Source: Gloeopeniophorella convolvens (Eukaryota > Basidiomycota > Agaricomycetes > Russulales). From it: DNA of 64,000 nucleotides. The notes beneath the pieces are model-generated. The model was not told where the DNA came from. It searched no databases and saw only the letters and a list, made by a program, of their open reading frames with translations. Made by a program: the position numbers and the translations under genes. Location: the NCBI GenBank assembly GCA_022496205.1, contig WTXD01000013.1:372001-436000 (forward strand), read 5' to 3'. This document shows, piece by piece, positions 1 through 11,226 of this stretch. The stretch's first letter is position 1, and every line of letters begins with the position of its first letter.

Positions 1-46
1 GGGTCACACTAGTCTAGGATATAACATCCCTTACTGTGTCTTCAAG

Positions 47-1228
47 GCACCGACAGCACTTCCGTTCGGACGTCTTGGTCACGTTCCACCCTCCGTTTAC
101 GTTTCGCCCAAAGGTACGCCAACCCTAAGCGCCCGTTGCTGTCTTCTGCTACAATGCTATGTCAGGACAACCCAGAGCTACTGGAGCCCGTAGAATATGA
201 CAACATCAGGCTTGTCACAGCTCAGATGCATCGCCAGATCGCAATTGGCACATTCGACGCTCCTTCATGGGACCTCATCTGGACTGCAAAAGCCGCCACG
301 CCCATTTATGCTCCTCTCGGAACTGCCATGAGTTTGGGTGACTATGTGCGCGTGACCAGGACTTTCTTGGAAGCCTTCAAACTTGGCCAACTTCCGCCGG
401 ACCCCAACTCTAGCACAGGCTCTGCCAGTTCCGAAGGTAGCGCTGAGGGTAGCGATGAAGACATTATGAAGCTCAAGGAAGACCTGCAGGTAGGCAGAGT
501 CGCTAAATGACTGCTCAGACGCGCCCCAATAACCGTACCCTCAGACTTACCAGTCGGAATTGCACCAGCTGCGGATCAGGGATGACCGCATTCGGCGGCC
601 ACTCCCGCGTCTGGTAATCATGTACCGCATGGTGTTGCGCTATATCTGGGTTTCGTTTCTCCTTGCCATTTCGCTCGCCGGCCTTATTCTCTGGCTCCCC
701 GTGGCCGCCACTACATTCTATGCCGTGCACAACTTCAAGAAAACCGGGCCCGTCTGGGATACGTGGGACGAGATCGCTCAGTACAAGCTCATCTACGGGC
801 TCGTCTCTAGCCTGTGCGTCTACTTTGGAACGATCGTTCTCACCTGGCCTATCGCTCCCGTGACGGCGGTGGTTGTCCCCACACTTATGTGGATGTCCCT
901 CCGCTGGTTCGAAGACGCCGTATCAGCAGCGCGCGCGCTCGTCACGCTGCGGCGATTGTTGCGCGTGGACCCTGCAACTCTCGCTCGTTTGCGCGCTACG
1001 CGTGCGGATTTGCACCATCGCGTGATGCGCCTCGCAGTGGACGGACTCGGCCTCCCACCCGACCCTGAGAAGTATTTCGCCGCGAACGGGGAGATGGACA
1101 AGGGCCGGGTTACTGGCCGGTGGGCGGGCAGGACGAAATATTTCTCCGTTCGGCGGCGCCGAAAGCGAGACTGGAACGAGACGCTGCGGTTGTATGAGCA
1201 GTTTGATTATCCAGCGGAGGACCCATGA
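47..1228 (+). CDS. SCT1: Glycerol-3-phosphate/DHAP acyltransferase, C-terminal part (5' end outside window)
   Basis: This is the C-terminal part of an ER-membrane acyltransferase that makes lysophosphatidate, the first step of glycerolipid synthesis. Exons read 47-113, 166-489 and 554-1228 with canonical GT-AG junctions that keep frame. Family features seen are 'FRSDVLVTFHPPFTF' in the first exon, then 'RLVTAQMHRQIAIGTFDAPS' and 'APLGTAMSLGDYVRVTRTF', which are typical of fungal Sct1/Gpt2 enzymes. Two hydrophobic segments follow (around 'YIWVSFLLAISLAGLILWLP' and 'YGLVSSLCVYFGTIVLTWPI'), and a basic tail ends at TGA 1226-1228. The catalytic HX4D block must lie upstream of the window. The bases before 47 look like the end of another intron. 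The family assignment is firm. Whether it is the SCT1 or GPT2 orthologue cannot be told from this part. Confidence 0.88.
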
Positions 1229-1387
1229 ATGGCGATGGTGTTGACGCGTAAGTAGCGCATAATATGTATATATCCACACGATCTACAATTGTCCAGACTG
1301 CACTGTCCCATACAATCGAACCGGTCACATCAATGCACAGTGAAATCGAATACAAACGAGATGTTACAGACAGAAGCTCAAGGGAAC

Positions 1388-2271
1388 TCAATCATGATCC
1401 TCAATGCGAGTGTAGGCGCGGTTGCCAGCGGCCCACTTGTGACCCTTATCGGCCGCCACACCAGTCCAAACGACACCAAACGCGACGACGAAGCTGAAGA
1501 GCCACGAAACAAGATTGATATACCAAGCTGTGCCTGGGTGATGTCATGAGGTCGTGAACACGACCATATCACAGTGTGCGGTGGGCGTACCTGGTTGAGC
1601 GTTTATGAAGTCAGAGAAACCGGAGGTCCGGAATAAATCGGTCACCACAGCAAAGGCGACCATGGAAAACAGTGCTGTCGTGGGGCGTCGGGGGGTTCAC
1701 ATGAGCCAGGGGATTGAGTGCATGTTCCAGCAGCGATGACGCACCATTGAGCGCTACAAGCCCCGCAACGGCCTTCCATATCCTCCTCCGCCTCGAATGC
1801 GTGCTCACGCCGAAGAGTAGAGCGAGGAGCGCCATCGCCCCGAATCCAATGCCAATCTCAGCGCAGAACCCCGCGCTCGTCCATGCGGCACAGAAATAAC
1901 GGTTCGTATCGTCGCACTGGTCGCTAACGCTCTTGGGAAAGTCGCGGCACTTGTAACCTGTGTATACGATGTCCCATTCACCGGACGAGCTGGGGAACTT
2001 GGTAACCGAGCGCTCGCAGCGCCTCATGAGACCATATCTCGTGACGACGCGCGTATAGAAGATCTCGCGGCCCTTGTCCACCAGCCTAGGAGCGAATCAG
2101 AGGATGAGCGACCCAGTGCGGGATAAAGGAGGAAATACCAGTCATTGCGTGTAGCAGAAAGGACATTCTAAAAAATGTGAGTCACTCAAACGCAAGCGAC
2201 ATAGTTGGGCTCACCAGAACCAAAGAAACAGATACAAGGAGAAAGGTGACCGCGTACGATGTCTTCCTCAT
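1388..2271 (-). CDS. Conserved fungal four-TM membrane protein, function unknown
   Basis: Five exons on the minus strand (2271-2215, 2167-2139, 2085-1745, 1674-1591, 1533-1388) join in frame to 218 residues. Every intron has GT-AG ends. The N-terminus 'MRKTSYAVTFLLVSVSLVL' is a membrane or signal anchor. A Cys-containing extracellular-type loop follows ('CRDFPKSVSDQCDDTNRYFC'). Then come three more hydrophobic stretches ('AEIGIGFGAMALLALLFGV', 'VAGLVALNALFSMVAFAVV' and 'INLVSWLFSFVVAFGVVW'), which gives a tetraspan, claudin/SUR7-like topology. I recognise the general pattern of a basidiomycete-conserved orphan family but cannot name a function. The good intron phases and TM pattern make it a real gene. 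Confidence 0.8.
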
Positions 2272-2838
2272 TGTGGATAGCAGGAAATAAGACTAGGCAG
2301 AGCCCAGGCTGGAGTTTAGTTTGGCCACAGGTTGCTGCGCCGGCCGGCCCGAAGACCCTCACGTCATCGACCCTATTCAACCCTAGTGTAGGGTCCAAGA
2401 TACTTCCGCCCTCCAGCCCGGCCCAGATTGTACATCGGAAAATCGACACGTGGAAAGCAAGTGTGTTAACGACGATCGTGAAGTGGTAGCCAGTGTAGGC
2501 ACGCCCAGATGTAGTGCCGGCGACAATGGTAATGTACGTTAACGCTTCAACGCGGTACTACATAGACCCGCCTCCAATCCGCCTCTTCCTTGTGCCCGCT
2601 GTATTCACCGTGGTCCGAGTCGTAGCGCCGCAACTCTTATTGGGCGTGCATCTCTGAAAAAGTACCAAATACTGGAGGCACAACTAACGCTACACCCCTC
2701 ATTGCTTCATATCGGCAACAATAAATCTGTCTCAAAGATACCGCCAGGTCAATGCGGCGTTCGAAGCAGCCTCCACAATACCAGCCTCCTATGTTGTACA
2801 TGAGACCAAATCCAGCCTTGTTCGACGACGAGGCACCC
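2272..2838. other. Intergenic spacer, 567 bp
   Basis: This lies between the 3' end of the PNS1-like gene and the start of the tetraspan gene, both on the minus strand. It should hold the terminator of the first and the promoter of the second. I see no coding sequence, no clear TATA box and no repeat here. Confidence 0.5.
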
Positions 2839-5327
2839 TCATACTCTGGGGACACCCTGCACCACGCGTGGGTACCTGTCCGCGATCATCTGTAAATTTA
2901 CCAGGTCAATGGAAACCTATTAACGGCAAGACGTGATGAACTGTGCGAACATACCCCGAACAATTCCGGAGAGCGAATCGCCAAGATACCGGGGTCTTCA
3001 CCAAGACCCACAAATCTGAACCAGAAGGAAGGGACGTCAGGTGAAACAAGGAAAAGTACGATCAGGGAAAGAAGGGACACGGCTTACATCGTGGAAACGC
3101 CCGCTTCGATAGCGGCGGCCAATGTGAGCTCTACGGGAAAAGCGTTGTTCCAACGTTGCAAGACAGACACAGGCAACATCAACACATGTTACTCACGCAA
3201 TTGGGCGCCGATGATAAAAGAGAATAACATGACGGGAGCCGTGTATTGGCCATGATCGTTGTACGATGGGTGCGTGTCTACAAAAAAACCTGACATGAGG
3301 CACCATGCTGTCAGGCCCGAGCGAACACTCACATCGCAAATACAGAAACCCAAACAACGAGCACAGCATGCCTACGGCATAAGCACCCCACAATAAGGCT
3401 TCGCGAGCGTCAATCCCAAGGCGTGGAAGAGGCAACTGTTACATCGGCCTACCCATATTGACCAAGGAATCGTTCACCAATGCATCGATGCCTGCAGGCC
3501 TAGGATGAGTACGGTGATCGCTCCGGGCGGCGAATCCGCAAGTTTGCGCACCCCGATCTTTGAACAGGTTCCATGTGTCTTTAGCGGCGCGGATATATGG
3601 TTTCCCATACAAGGCTGCAATGGTCAGCTTCTGTTTGAAGTCGATTCACAGAACATACCTATCTCGATGTATGCATATCTACAACGTTTTTGATCAAGCA
3701 TACTACCCGGAAGTGGATTGTCCACTTACCTATTGAAATATCGCACCATACCTTCGAGGCAACCGATGAAGCACTCTGCACAGCAGGCAAGACACGCCGT
3801 GACGGCTATGAATCGCGCCCAAGGGTCAGTCGGTAGACCGCCGATGCTACTATGACTCACGGTCTCCTTCGGTGTTGGCATTGTTCCTGACGGCGTTAAG
3901 AAGGAGCCGGATGACCTCCAGAATGGTGACAATGAGGGAACCGAAGGCGATGGAGCCGAGGGACAACGTCGAGGCTCTGCAAAACGAGCTTATAGTGGGA
4001 TGCTTCGGCATCACCCCTGCGTCTCTAGGACCGAAGTAGTACCAGTCTGAGGACCGGTTCAGTCTTAAACCACACGTTGGGGGGTGCACATACTTCCGAA
4101 TGGACCTCCCGCCAGAGTGGCGAGGGAAACGTTGCTGATGACCATCGATGTCCAGATGTAAGAGAGGGTTTCGAAGAATACCAAACCTGCAACAGTACTA
4201 GAGGAACACGATGTGCCCCCGCTGCACGCTGCCGGCTGTCAAGCACAAAGTATCATTGACAGCGCCCTGGACCGACCTGGATTTCCTGGTGTCCACTTCG
4301 CATACCTACATTGTATGTCAGCCACCTTTACCAATTTGGCCCCGGAGACGTACGTAGCAATGACAGTGAAGCTATACCACCTGCGTGGATCACGAGGATG
4401 AGCGGCGTAATTACGAGCGGCACAAGAGTGTGACGTACACGCTCAGACTAGCCTGGAGGAGCAATGTAGCCATGGCGACGACGTATACAGACTTGTGATG
4501 CTTCGAAATATCGATGACCACCTGCAGAAGGAGAGATGCCAGTGGGATGCGGGACCGGAAGCCCGCGTACGAGAGGATCGACAGTAACGCGATGACGGTG
4601 AAGACGATTGCTCCCGCTGAAAAAAGGGTTCATGAATGCTGAAGTCAGTAGATAGTGCACTTACACCAGTACCTCACGACATAATAGTATACGCAAATTC
4701 CACTGTAGTCTGTGAGTGTGTGGACCCAGGCGTAACCGACCCAGAGATGCGTACATGTTGAGCAAGATTGAGAGGATAAGGGAGATGTGAATGATGAGTC
4801 TCGTGAACATCCGAATGAGGATGAGATAACATGTTGCAAGAAATAAGCCTGCAGCAACGACGAAAAGGAGAAGATACACGGTGTGCCTGGGCAGGCCCAT
4901 GGTCAGTCTACTGGCAGACATTTGAATCCAACCTCGCAATCGTACCTGTCCAGAGTAACAGAGCTCCCGGTGCTATCGCCGCCAACGCCACCGCCGAGCC
5001 CAGCTTGTGATATCCACGTCGAAAGGGCAAGCCCAGAGGCGACACAGAAGCCTGCAAACTGTTACGAAGTAAGCATACCCCGGGGGGGGGGGGGGGACGG
5101 AGGCACAGCACCTGCAGTATGAAGATGATAAGGAAGACAGGATCCTTAATCCTGGTCTTAGGCCTAAACCTCTCCGCGTAATATGGGGTCTTGGAGTCTA
5201 TGTGGCCCAGGTTATCCTGCATCGGCTGGGGTGGCGCTTGCGGAGCGTAAGGTCTCTGTGGGCCTGGCACGTAGGGGGTATTCGTGCTATCGTACTGGGG
5301 CTGTGTGCCCCACTGGTAGTTGGACAT
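2839..5327 (-). CDS. PNS1: PNS1-like choline transporter-like (CTL/SLC44) membrane protein
   Basis: This is a multi-exon gene (at least nine exons) for a plasma-membrane CTL family protein of roughly 530 residues. The start is ATG 5327 ('MSNYQWGTQPQYDS'), followed by a Pro/Gln-rich cytosolic head and then the family signature 'RFRPKTRIKDPVFLIIFILQ'. Later exons give 'LDRHTVYLLLFVVAAGLFLA', 'YYWSGAIVFTVIALLSI', a 'CFIGCLEGMVRYFNRYAYI' segment, 'GAYAVGMLCSLFGFLYLR' and 'FVGLGEDPGILAIRSPELFG'. It ends 'MIADRYPRVVQGVPRV' before TGA at 2839-2841. These match fungal Pns1 in order. The transported substrate of fungal Pns1 is not settled. Intron 1 (5111 down to 5059) contains a run of 15 G on the plus strand. 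An upstream in-frame ATG at 5405 exists, but the shorter start fits the family better. Confidence 0.9.
5082..5096. repeat. G15 homopolymer inside intron 1 of the PNS1-like gene
   Basis: Fifteen consecutive G on the plus strand (C on the coding strand) sit within the first intron, just after the donor. Such a run is prone to slippage and sequencing error, but because it is intronic the protein is unaffected. Confidence 0.9.
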
Positions 5328-5733
5328 GGTGGTGTACGTTGAATGTGATTGAGCCGTCTTCCATCGTTGCCCCTTTGAATGGTGCACCGCACACGCCGAC
5401 GTCACTGAGCAGTGCGGCTGGCCGTCCTTGTCAAGACAGTTTCCTTTTTCAAATTAGGCAGTCCAGATCGCAGATCCGCTGACACAACACTTCGTACTAC
5501 TCTGCACTTCTGTATGATATGATGCTTCACTTAGGTTGCTGTCCGAAATTGTTTATGTACGTTACATCGTGCGTCATGTTGTACACTATAAATATGCGCG
5601 CGAACAATACCAAGTAGCACGGCCCTCGGCGTGGATCCACAGCTGGCAATATGGTGTCGCCGGGGGCACACAACACAGAAGAAACAACCAGAGTAGTACA
5701 CAATACTAAAGCGTGCCAAATGAATTGGCCAAT
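5328..5733. other. Intergenic spacer, 406 bp
   Basis: This holds the 5' flank of the PNS1-like gene and the 3' flank of the PP2C gene. No ORF or repeat worth reporting was found. Confidence 0.5.
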
Positions 5734-7115
5734 CTAACGTGCACCGGTAGCAGACTTGACTTCGGATGAAACGTCTTTGAGTCGTATCACCATGACTGTG
5801 ATGTTGTCATTCGTGTATCGGTGGGTGGCCTCCCGGACTAAGGCGTGAGCCGCTTCTTGGGGGTCCGAGATACCACGGACCAGCTCACAGGCTGTTTGAT
5901 CATCCAGTACATCCCAAATCTACGTTGAACGGTAACGGTCAAACACTGAATCAGGCGGAGAAGGTATAGGCACTCACCCCATCACAGGCCAGTATCAACA
6001 ACTCATCGTCCTCTGCCAACTCCGTTTCAGTAGTGTAAGGTGCGCCGACCACGAACTCCTTCATGGAGGAATCCCCTAAGCTTCGTGTGACGGCTAGCAC
6101 GCCATTGACGCGTCCGCTCATAACGAAACCGCCAGAATCCATGATTCGTTTGGCCTCCTGCTTGTCCGTGCCCTTATGGTCATAGGTCAGTCTCAGCGCG
6201 CGCCCATTCCGGCACAGGACACCACGAGCGTCTCCAGCGTTGGCGACGTAGAGTACTCGCCGGAGAGGAGGCCCTGGAGGGGGCTCCTGGAGGGGAGATG
6301 GGGGGCTCCTGGTTTGTGGAGAACTGGCGTTGGGTGACAGCGATCGTGGCGTGGATGACGGTGACCGACTGGAGTGACTGAACCGCTTCAAAGCTTTCTT
6401 CAATTTGCTTTGAGGCTGCGACTTCTTTCCTTGGTCGTCAGCGCCTTCACCATTCGCGCTCTTGGAGTCGTCTGATTCTGCATCGTGAGCATCTCTGGAA
6501 AAAGTGGCCGTCGAGGGCGAGTCATGCAGGGACTTGACGAAAGACTGGTGCCCATCCGCGTCCTCGATGCGAAGGAAAGCGGTCACAGCGGTGCAGCCCG
6601 AGTGCATCTTGCCATTGGATTCCTCCGAAATCTTCGACAGACTGGTGTCCACCTTGTGAAATGTCTGATTATATACATCGGGCACAGCAGCCTCTGGATT
6701 TGCTTGAAGTGTTTGGAGGAAGTACTACGAAGGGATAATTAACGAAATAGTTCATGAGTTCGATAGGGCTTACTTCGTGGAAGTTCTTGCCACACCACTC
6801 TGCTGCCTCTTTGCCTGCGTGTCCATCAAAGATGGCGAACAAGCCTTGTCCGTGAATTCCAGCGAAATCAACCATGTAAGAGTGCGCATCCTCCATGGTC
6901 CGCCTGGGACCCTTCTCGTCTGACACTCCGAATCGAAAGGTCGGTTGGGCGGAAGACCAGAAATTCGGCGTCTCTCTAATGCATGAGTTCGGGTAATAAA
7001 AGCGAGTACGAGGGTGGCTCACGGTGGCGACGTAGGGTAAATTAGCGCCCGCCGGGTCCACTGACTGTGAGGCAATAGCGTCGTCTGAGGTAGGTAATAG
7101 TGACATCGCGTTCAT
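5734..7115 (-). CDS. PP2C-family (PPM) serine/threonine phosphatase with a long Ser/Pro-rich insert
   Basis: Three exons (7115-6774, 6724-5978, 5919-5734) give 424 residues. It is a metal-dependent Ser/Thr phosphatase. The canonical PPM motifs appear in order: 'RRTMEDAHSYMVDF', 'FAIFDGHAGKEAAEW', 'SGCTAVTAFL', 'YVANAGDARGVLCRNG', 'LTYDHKGTDKQEAKRI', 'VNGVLAVTRSLGD', 'LILACDGIWDVLDD' and 'TNDNITVMVIRL'. All metal-binding aspartates are present. Between 'AFLRIED' and 'RRVLYVANAGDA' lies an insert of about 95 residues, rich in Ser, Pro and Lys, that is absent from compact yeast Ptc1. It is probably disordered and may be a docking or phosphorylation region. The overall type resembles Ptc1, but I do not assign an orthologue. 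Start ATG 7115 has 'MNAMSLLPTSDDA'. Confidence 0.95.
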
Positions 7116-9938
7116 AGAGCTTGAGGGTTTGCTCCGGTGCAGTTATATTTTCTGGCTTGTGTCAGTGTGGTGTGGCTGCAGGCAGTTAGCCTAATTGTGG
7201 GCTGAATTGTGGCATCCGAACTGACCTTCAAAGCCCTTGTATTCAACCAAGAGCACTGTTCGGTATGTTACTGTCTGAGTGATGGCTGGGAGTGGATTGT
7301 GGAGAGGATGAGAGTGACGAAGGTGGCGAAACCCTTGTCGATGCGACGGCCCCAGCGACCCCGCGTCACTCCACGTGATTCGGCTTTGCTGCAAGTCTGG
7401 CCGTGGCCTGGCGTGCCCACACCTTGGACCCGCACGGCCATGATCTCACACACCATGCAGCTCGCGGATCAACAACTTTGCATCCTTTTCAGCGAGGTCA
7501 TGACCGCGAAGTCAACCCATCAAACCCAAAGGCCCTCAATACGGACCAGTTCTCATCCCGAGTGATCGTCGAAGGTGCCCATGACATCGTTTTCCCACAA
7601 CCATTATCTCCGCCCCGCTTTTCCGCCCTCCGCCGCCGTGCAATGACGAATGAACCGTGTATACATGTTGTAAACTTACCTTTTTCCACCCACACCAAAT
7701 TCCTCGAGGAAGTCCCAACACCACGTTGACTCGTCGCGGCAGACATCACGCATGTCATTTTGTATGCTTCTCTCCAAGATCACCTACCAGAACTTTACTG
7801 CGTCTGGTTTCTGTCGTAACCTACTTCGCACGCGTCAGAACGCTATGACACCCAGCCTAACATCGATGAAGTCTGGGTCCCGGGGCCTGCCACATGTGCA
7901 AGCGCCAAGTTCCTGCGCGGTGCAGCCGCGCAGTGTAGCCCTGTGAGCCGTTTCAACTTCGGCAACCTAGTTTCATCGATCGTTCTCATCAAAGACATTG
8001 CTGCCGCCGGCTTAGATTCGTCGCTTAATATCCGTCCCGGACCGTCACAGCATATATTCTCCAGAGATCCCCCAGTCCCTTCAATGCCGTCAAGGAACAG
8101 AGGGCAGTTGGCGCAGCATCTACAGGATGACGAAATCCAGGATTGCCTCATCATCCGATCATGCCGCCAGAGAAGCCCCGCCTATTTTCCTTGTGGGCAT
8201 GCAGCCTCGCCGCATACTGGCGACTCTACTACAGAAAACCTTGACAGCCCAGACGAGAGTCCTCAGCTCGTACATCCGCAATTCTAGAAACTAAAGTGGA
8301 ACAGCGCCATGATGTCCTGCCTTGATCAGGGCTTGTCTGGGCTCGTTCACTTCTCGACAAATAAATCGAACCAGACGCGGTCCGACCGCCAGGACGACTG
8401 TCTCTTATTTGATAGTGTCTAAACGCTTATTGCCGAACGAAATACTTACTGCCCCTGCCGCGCCGCCCTTCTTATCCACGTGTCCATGCTATTTGAGCAC
8501 GTAGGAAAACGCGCATCGCAAAACTGGTGTCCTCCCTCAACGTTATTGGATAACAGAACTCAGAAGCCGTGCAACATGGCGACACGTTGTGGTTATCGTG
8601 TGCAGACACGAAGTCTGGGCAACAACGGCGGTACGGCGCAAGGACTGTCTTCAAGCACGACGCATTACGTTTGCAATGCGTCCAGGGTTTTGAATGTAAT
8701 CGGGGGGCGGAAATTTTGCGACGAGACAGAGTTGATGGCGCGAGGTAACATCATGCAGTCCGATGGCACATGCTGAGGCCTGAGGAGTGGGCGCAGAACG
8801 GTCCCTGGATGCCCTCAATGACACCAGCAGAATCCGACACGCGGCTACCATGATGAACCCGAGCACGGGTCCTTCTGCGAGCGAGCCTATGAATTTTCCG
8901 GAGACGTCCGTTTCGGAGCGGCGCTGACCACAGGGACGCTGTGGCCCTCGAAGGATCCTCGCTGCATCTCAACAAGCCAATATACTTGAGGCATTTTCCG
9001 GATGTCACCAGTTCACTGTAATTCAGGCCACCCCCTTTGAGCAGGGAGGGCGCAAGAAAATGACGCTCCACCCTTTAGTCAGTGGCTAAAATGGTTCCCC
9101 CGCGAGAACCACACGGGGAAAGCAGAACAAGAATACCGTTCCGCATAAGGCCCATGGAAGACTTCTCGGCACTAGCCAGTGCTCGCACACCATCGCGAAA
9201 GCGCCGGGCGGCATGATCGAGCGGCACCTTCCTCGAGACCTGTTTATCACAATTCAGTACGCCATACGGAGCCACGCCGCGCCTTACGGAGAATGGCATG
9301 ATGCAAATTTGGGCGCATTCCAAGCCGCCGCAACGGAAGAACTAGCTCTCTTGTCAATTGCGACTTCATTCTGGAAGGTTGTTGGACTCGTGCCACGAAC
9401 TCTTGCGTGTCCATGATTTCTCAATGCCATTCGACGTCAGAGTCCCAGGCAACGGTTAAGAAGCGTGTCAGATGCAACGGCTAGAAAACTTGGGGAAGCG
9501 TTGCCATTGACACAAACGTACATGTAACTTTTACATAGCTACCGCCGAGCCCTAACCCCCGTTGGTAGTTTTTCAGCCCTGGACCGTAGACCATAGGATA
9601 TTGCATCATTCTGATGCTGCCCTTCCCGAGGCCAGAGGGAACCTCCTGGGACCGGGTTCGGCGGCCAGGCCCCCTGCCCTTCGCAGTGGATACCTGCGTC
9701 ACGACATCATAATAAGGGGCAGGCGAACATACACTCCCGCACGTCCCAGGCTTACTGTAACACCGAAAGTAGTGACAACCCTATATTTTTAAAAGCTGAG
9801 TACAATATTGACGGAAGGTACATAATATGAACGATGCATGCAATATGGTATGATAACGGTGTAAAGTCTGACAGCACAGCAGAATGAGATGAACGATCAA
9901 GACATGCACAGCGAGAGAATGATGATTGATTGCAAGAA
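7116..9938. other. 2.8 kb region without a recognisable gene
   Basis: Only short ORFs occur on both strands and none matches a family I know. One minus-strand piece ending at about 7680 ('RDESTWCWDFLEEFGVGGK', followed by a good GTAAGT donor) and another at 7843-8154 look exon-like. They may be remnants of an interrupted gene, but no continuous model could be built. No terminal repeats or transposase motifs were seen. Confidence 0.4.
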
Positions 9939-11150
9939 TTAGTGGTATCGATTGGGTTGGGTATCGGAAGACGTCGTTCCTGCTGGGAACCGGTCCTGCG
10001 CGTGCGAGAACTGAATTAAGGGCAAAAAGTGTTGGTGACTTGGCTCGAAGCTATGGGAGTGCGTCTTACGTATGAATCCATGGGTTCCAACTGCGGCGGG
10101 GCTGAAGCGGGCTGAGGCATCCAGTGAGGCATGGACGGCGTGCTCTCGTAATACCGATAATTCGACCCGGATGTTTGGGTGACACGAGTGATCCCACTAA
10201 GAGCTGCAGACGAGGAGTACTGCGGCGGCGCGGTGTATAGCTGGTCCACCGGTGGCAGCGTAAGGTACGAGTTCGGCAACTCAGGTATCATAGAGAGCGA
10301 AGACGGATGTGAGGAGGGGTTGTGAAACTGCGAGCTCGTGCTGACAGGGAGAAGGCTGCGTCCGTGTGGGTACCAGTGAGTGAGTGTGCATATTACGCCA
10401 CGCACCTGGACCGGTGCCCAGGGTCCATCAAAGAAGTCATCGAATGCCCGTGAGGATGGTGGGGCTGTCCATGGAAGTCACTGCCAAACGTCAGACGCGA
10501 CGAGGCTCGGGGGATCGAAACACGGCTTACCTGCCATGCCTTCTCAAGGCCAGCGGAGGAAGGTCGAGCTCCAGGGGCTCGCGTTTGGGAGGCGTGTGAT
10601 TTCTCGTCGGGGGTGTCGAACCCTCAGAGATCCCGGAAGAGCTGGCAGTCGACGGTCGCACGTCAGCGAGATCTAGCTGAGTTGACTCTGTCCTCTTGGG
10701 GGGAGCTCTTTTTCGCGTCTCGACCCCCACAGGCCAAGTGCACTGCTCGCTGAATGAGCCTTATGAAAAATCGGAGCCCTGGGGTGCTGACTCACATCTC
10801 GTTGCCCGTGCGCGCAACGGTGACATTTGGGTTTATTCTCGTCGCACTAAAGACACGTTCAACGCTCTGTAGGCGCAGCGCGCGAGCCATGCAAAACCGA
10901 CCTTGATTTTCTTTTGGCGACAGGTCATGCAGCCCGTCTTGCTGCGGGTGTACTTCGGCCTCCTACGCTGCGTGGAGTCCGCTCGCGGTAGCGCAGCCAA
11001 GTCAAGAGCATTGCTGACTGTGGGCGGCTGCGACGACGGATAATAGGAAGGGATGTAGTGGCCAGATGGGGAGCTAGACGAAGAAAAGTGTTAGCCAGAC
11101 TTCAATGCGAAACCGAGGCGAGGGACTCGCTAAGATAGGTTGTCGGCCAT
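9939..11150 (-). CDS. Zn2Cys6 (GAL4-type) fungal transcription factor, start uncertain
   Basis: This is a nuclear DNA-binding regulator. Exons 11073-10902, 10846-10796, 10742-10531, 10480-10406, 10340-10070 and 10010-9939 join in frame (283 residues plus the missing N-terminus). The binuclear zinc cluster is complete across two introns: 'KTGCMTCRQKKIKCDENKP' continues with 'KCHRCAHGQRDCTWP', giving six Cys with CX2CX6CX5CX2CX6C spacing. Basic residues precede it. The rest is Ser/Pro/Tyr-rich and disordered, with no fungal-specific TF domain visible, so this is a short member. The first coding exon is unresolved. The best-placed ATG (11150-11148, behind a TATA-like element) runs into TAG after six codons. 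Targets cannot be inferred. Confidence 0.8.
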
Positions 11151-11216
11151 ACTAATTCGGACGGTTCTGGAAGTTGGGATCGACGGACGAGGGAGACGTG
11201 GAAGTTATTCTTTGGG

Positions 11217-11226
11217 ACTTATAAAC
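11217..11226 (-). promoter_or_regulatory. TATA-like element upstream of the Zn2Cys6 gene
   Basis: On the minus strand the sequence reads GTTTATAAGT, about 70 bp upstream of the candidate ATG at 11150. Position and sequence fit a fungal TATA box. There is no other evidence. Confidence 0.4.
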
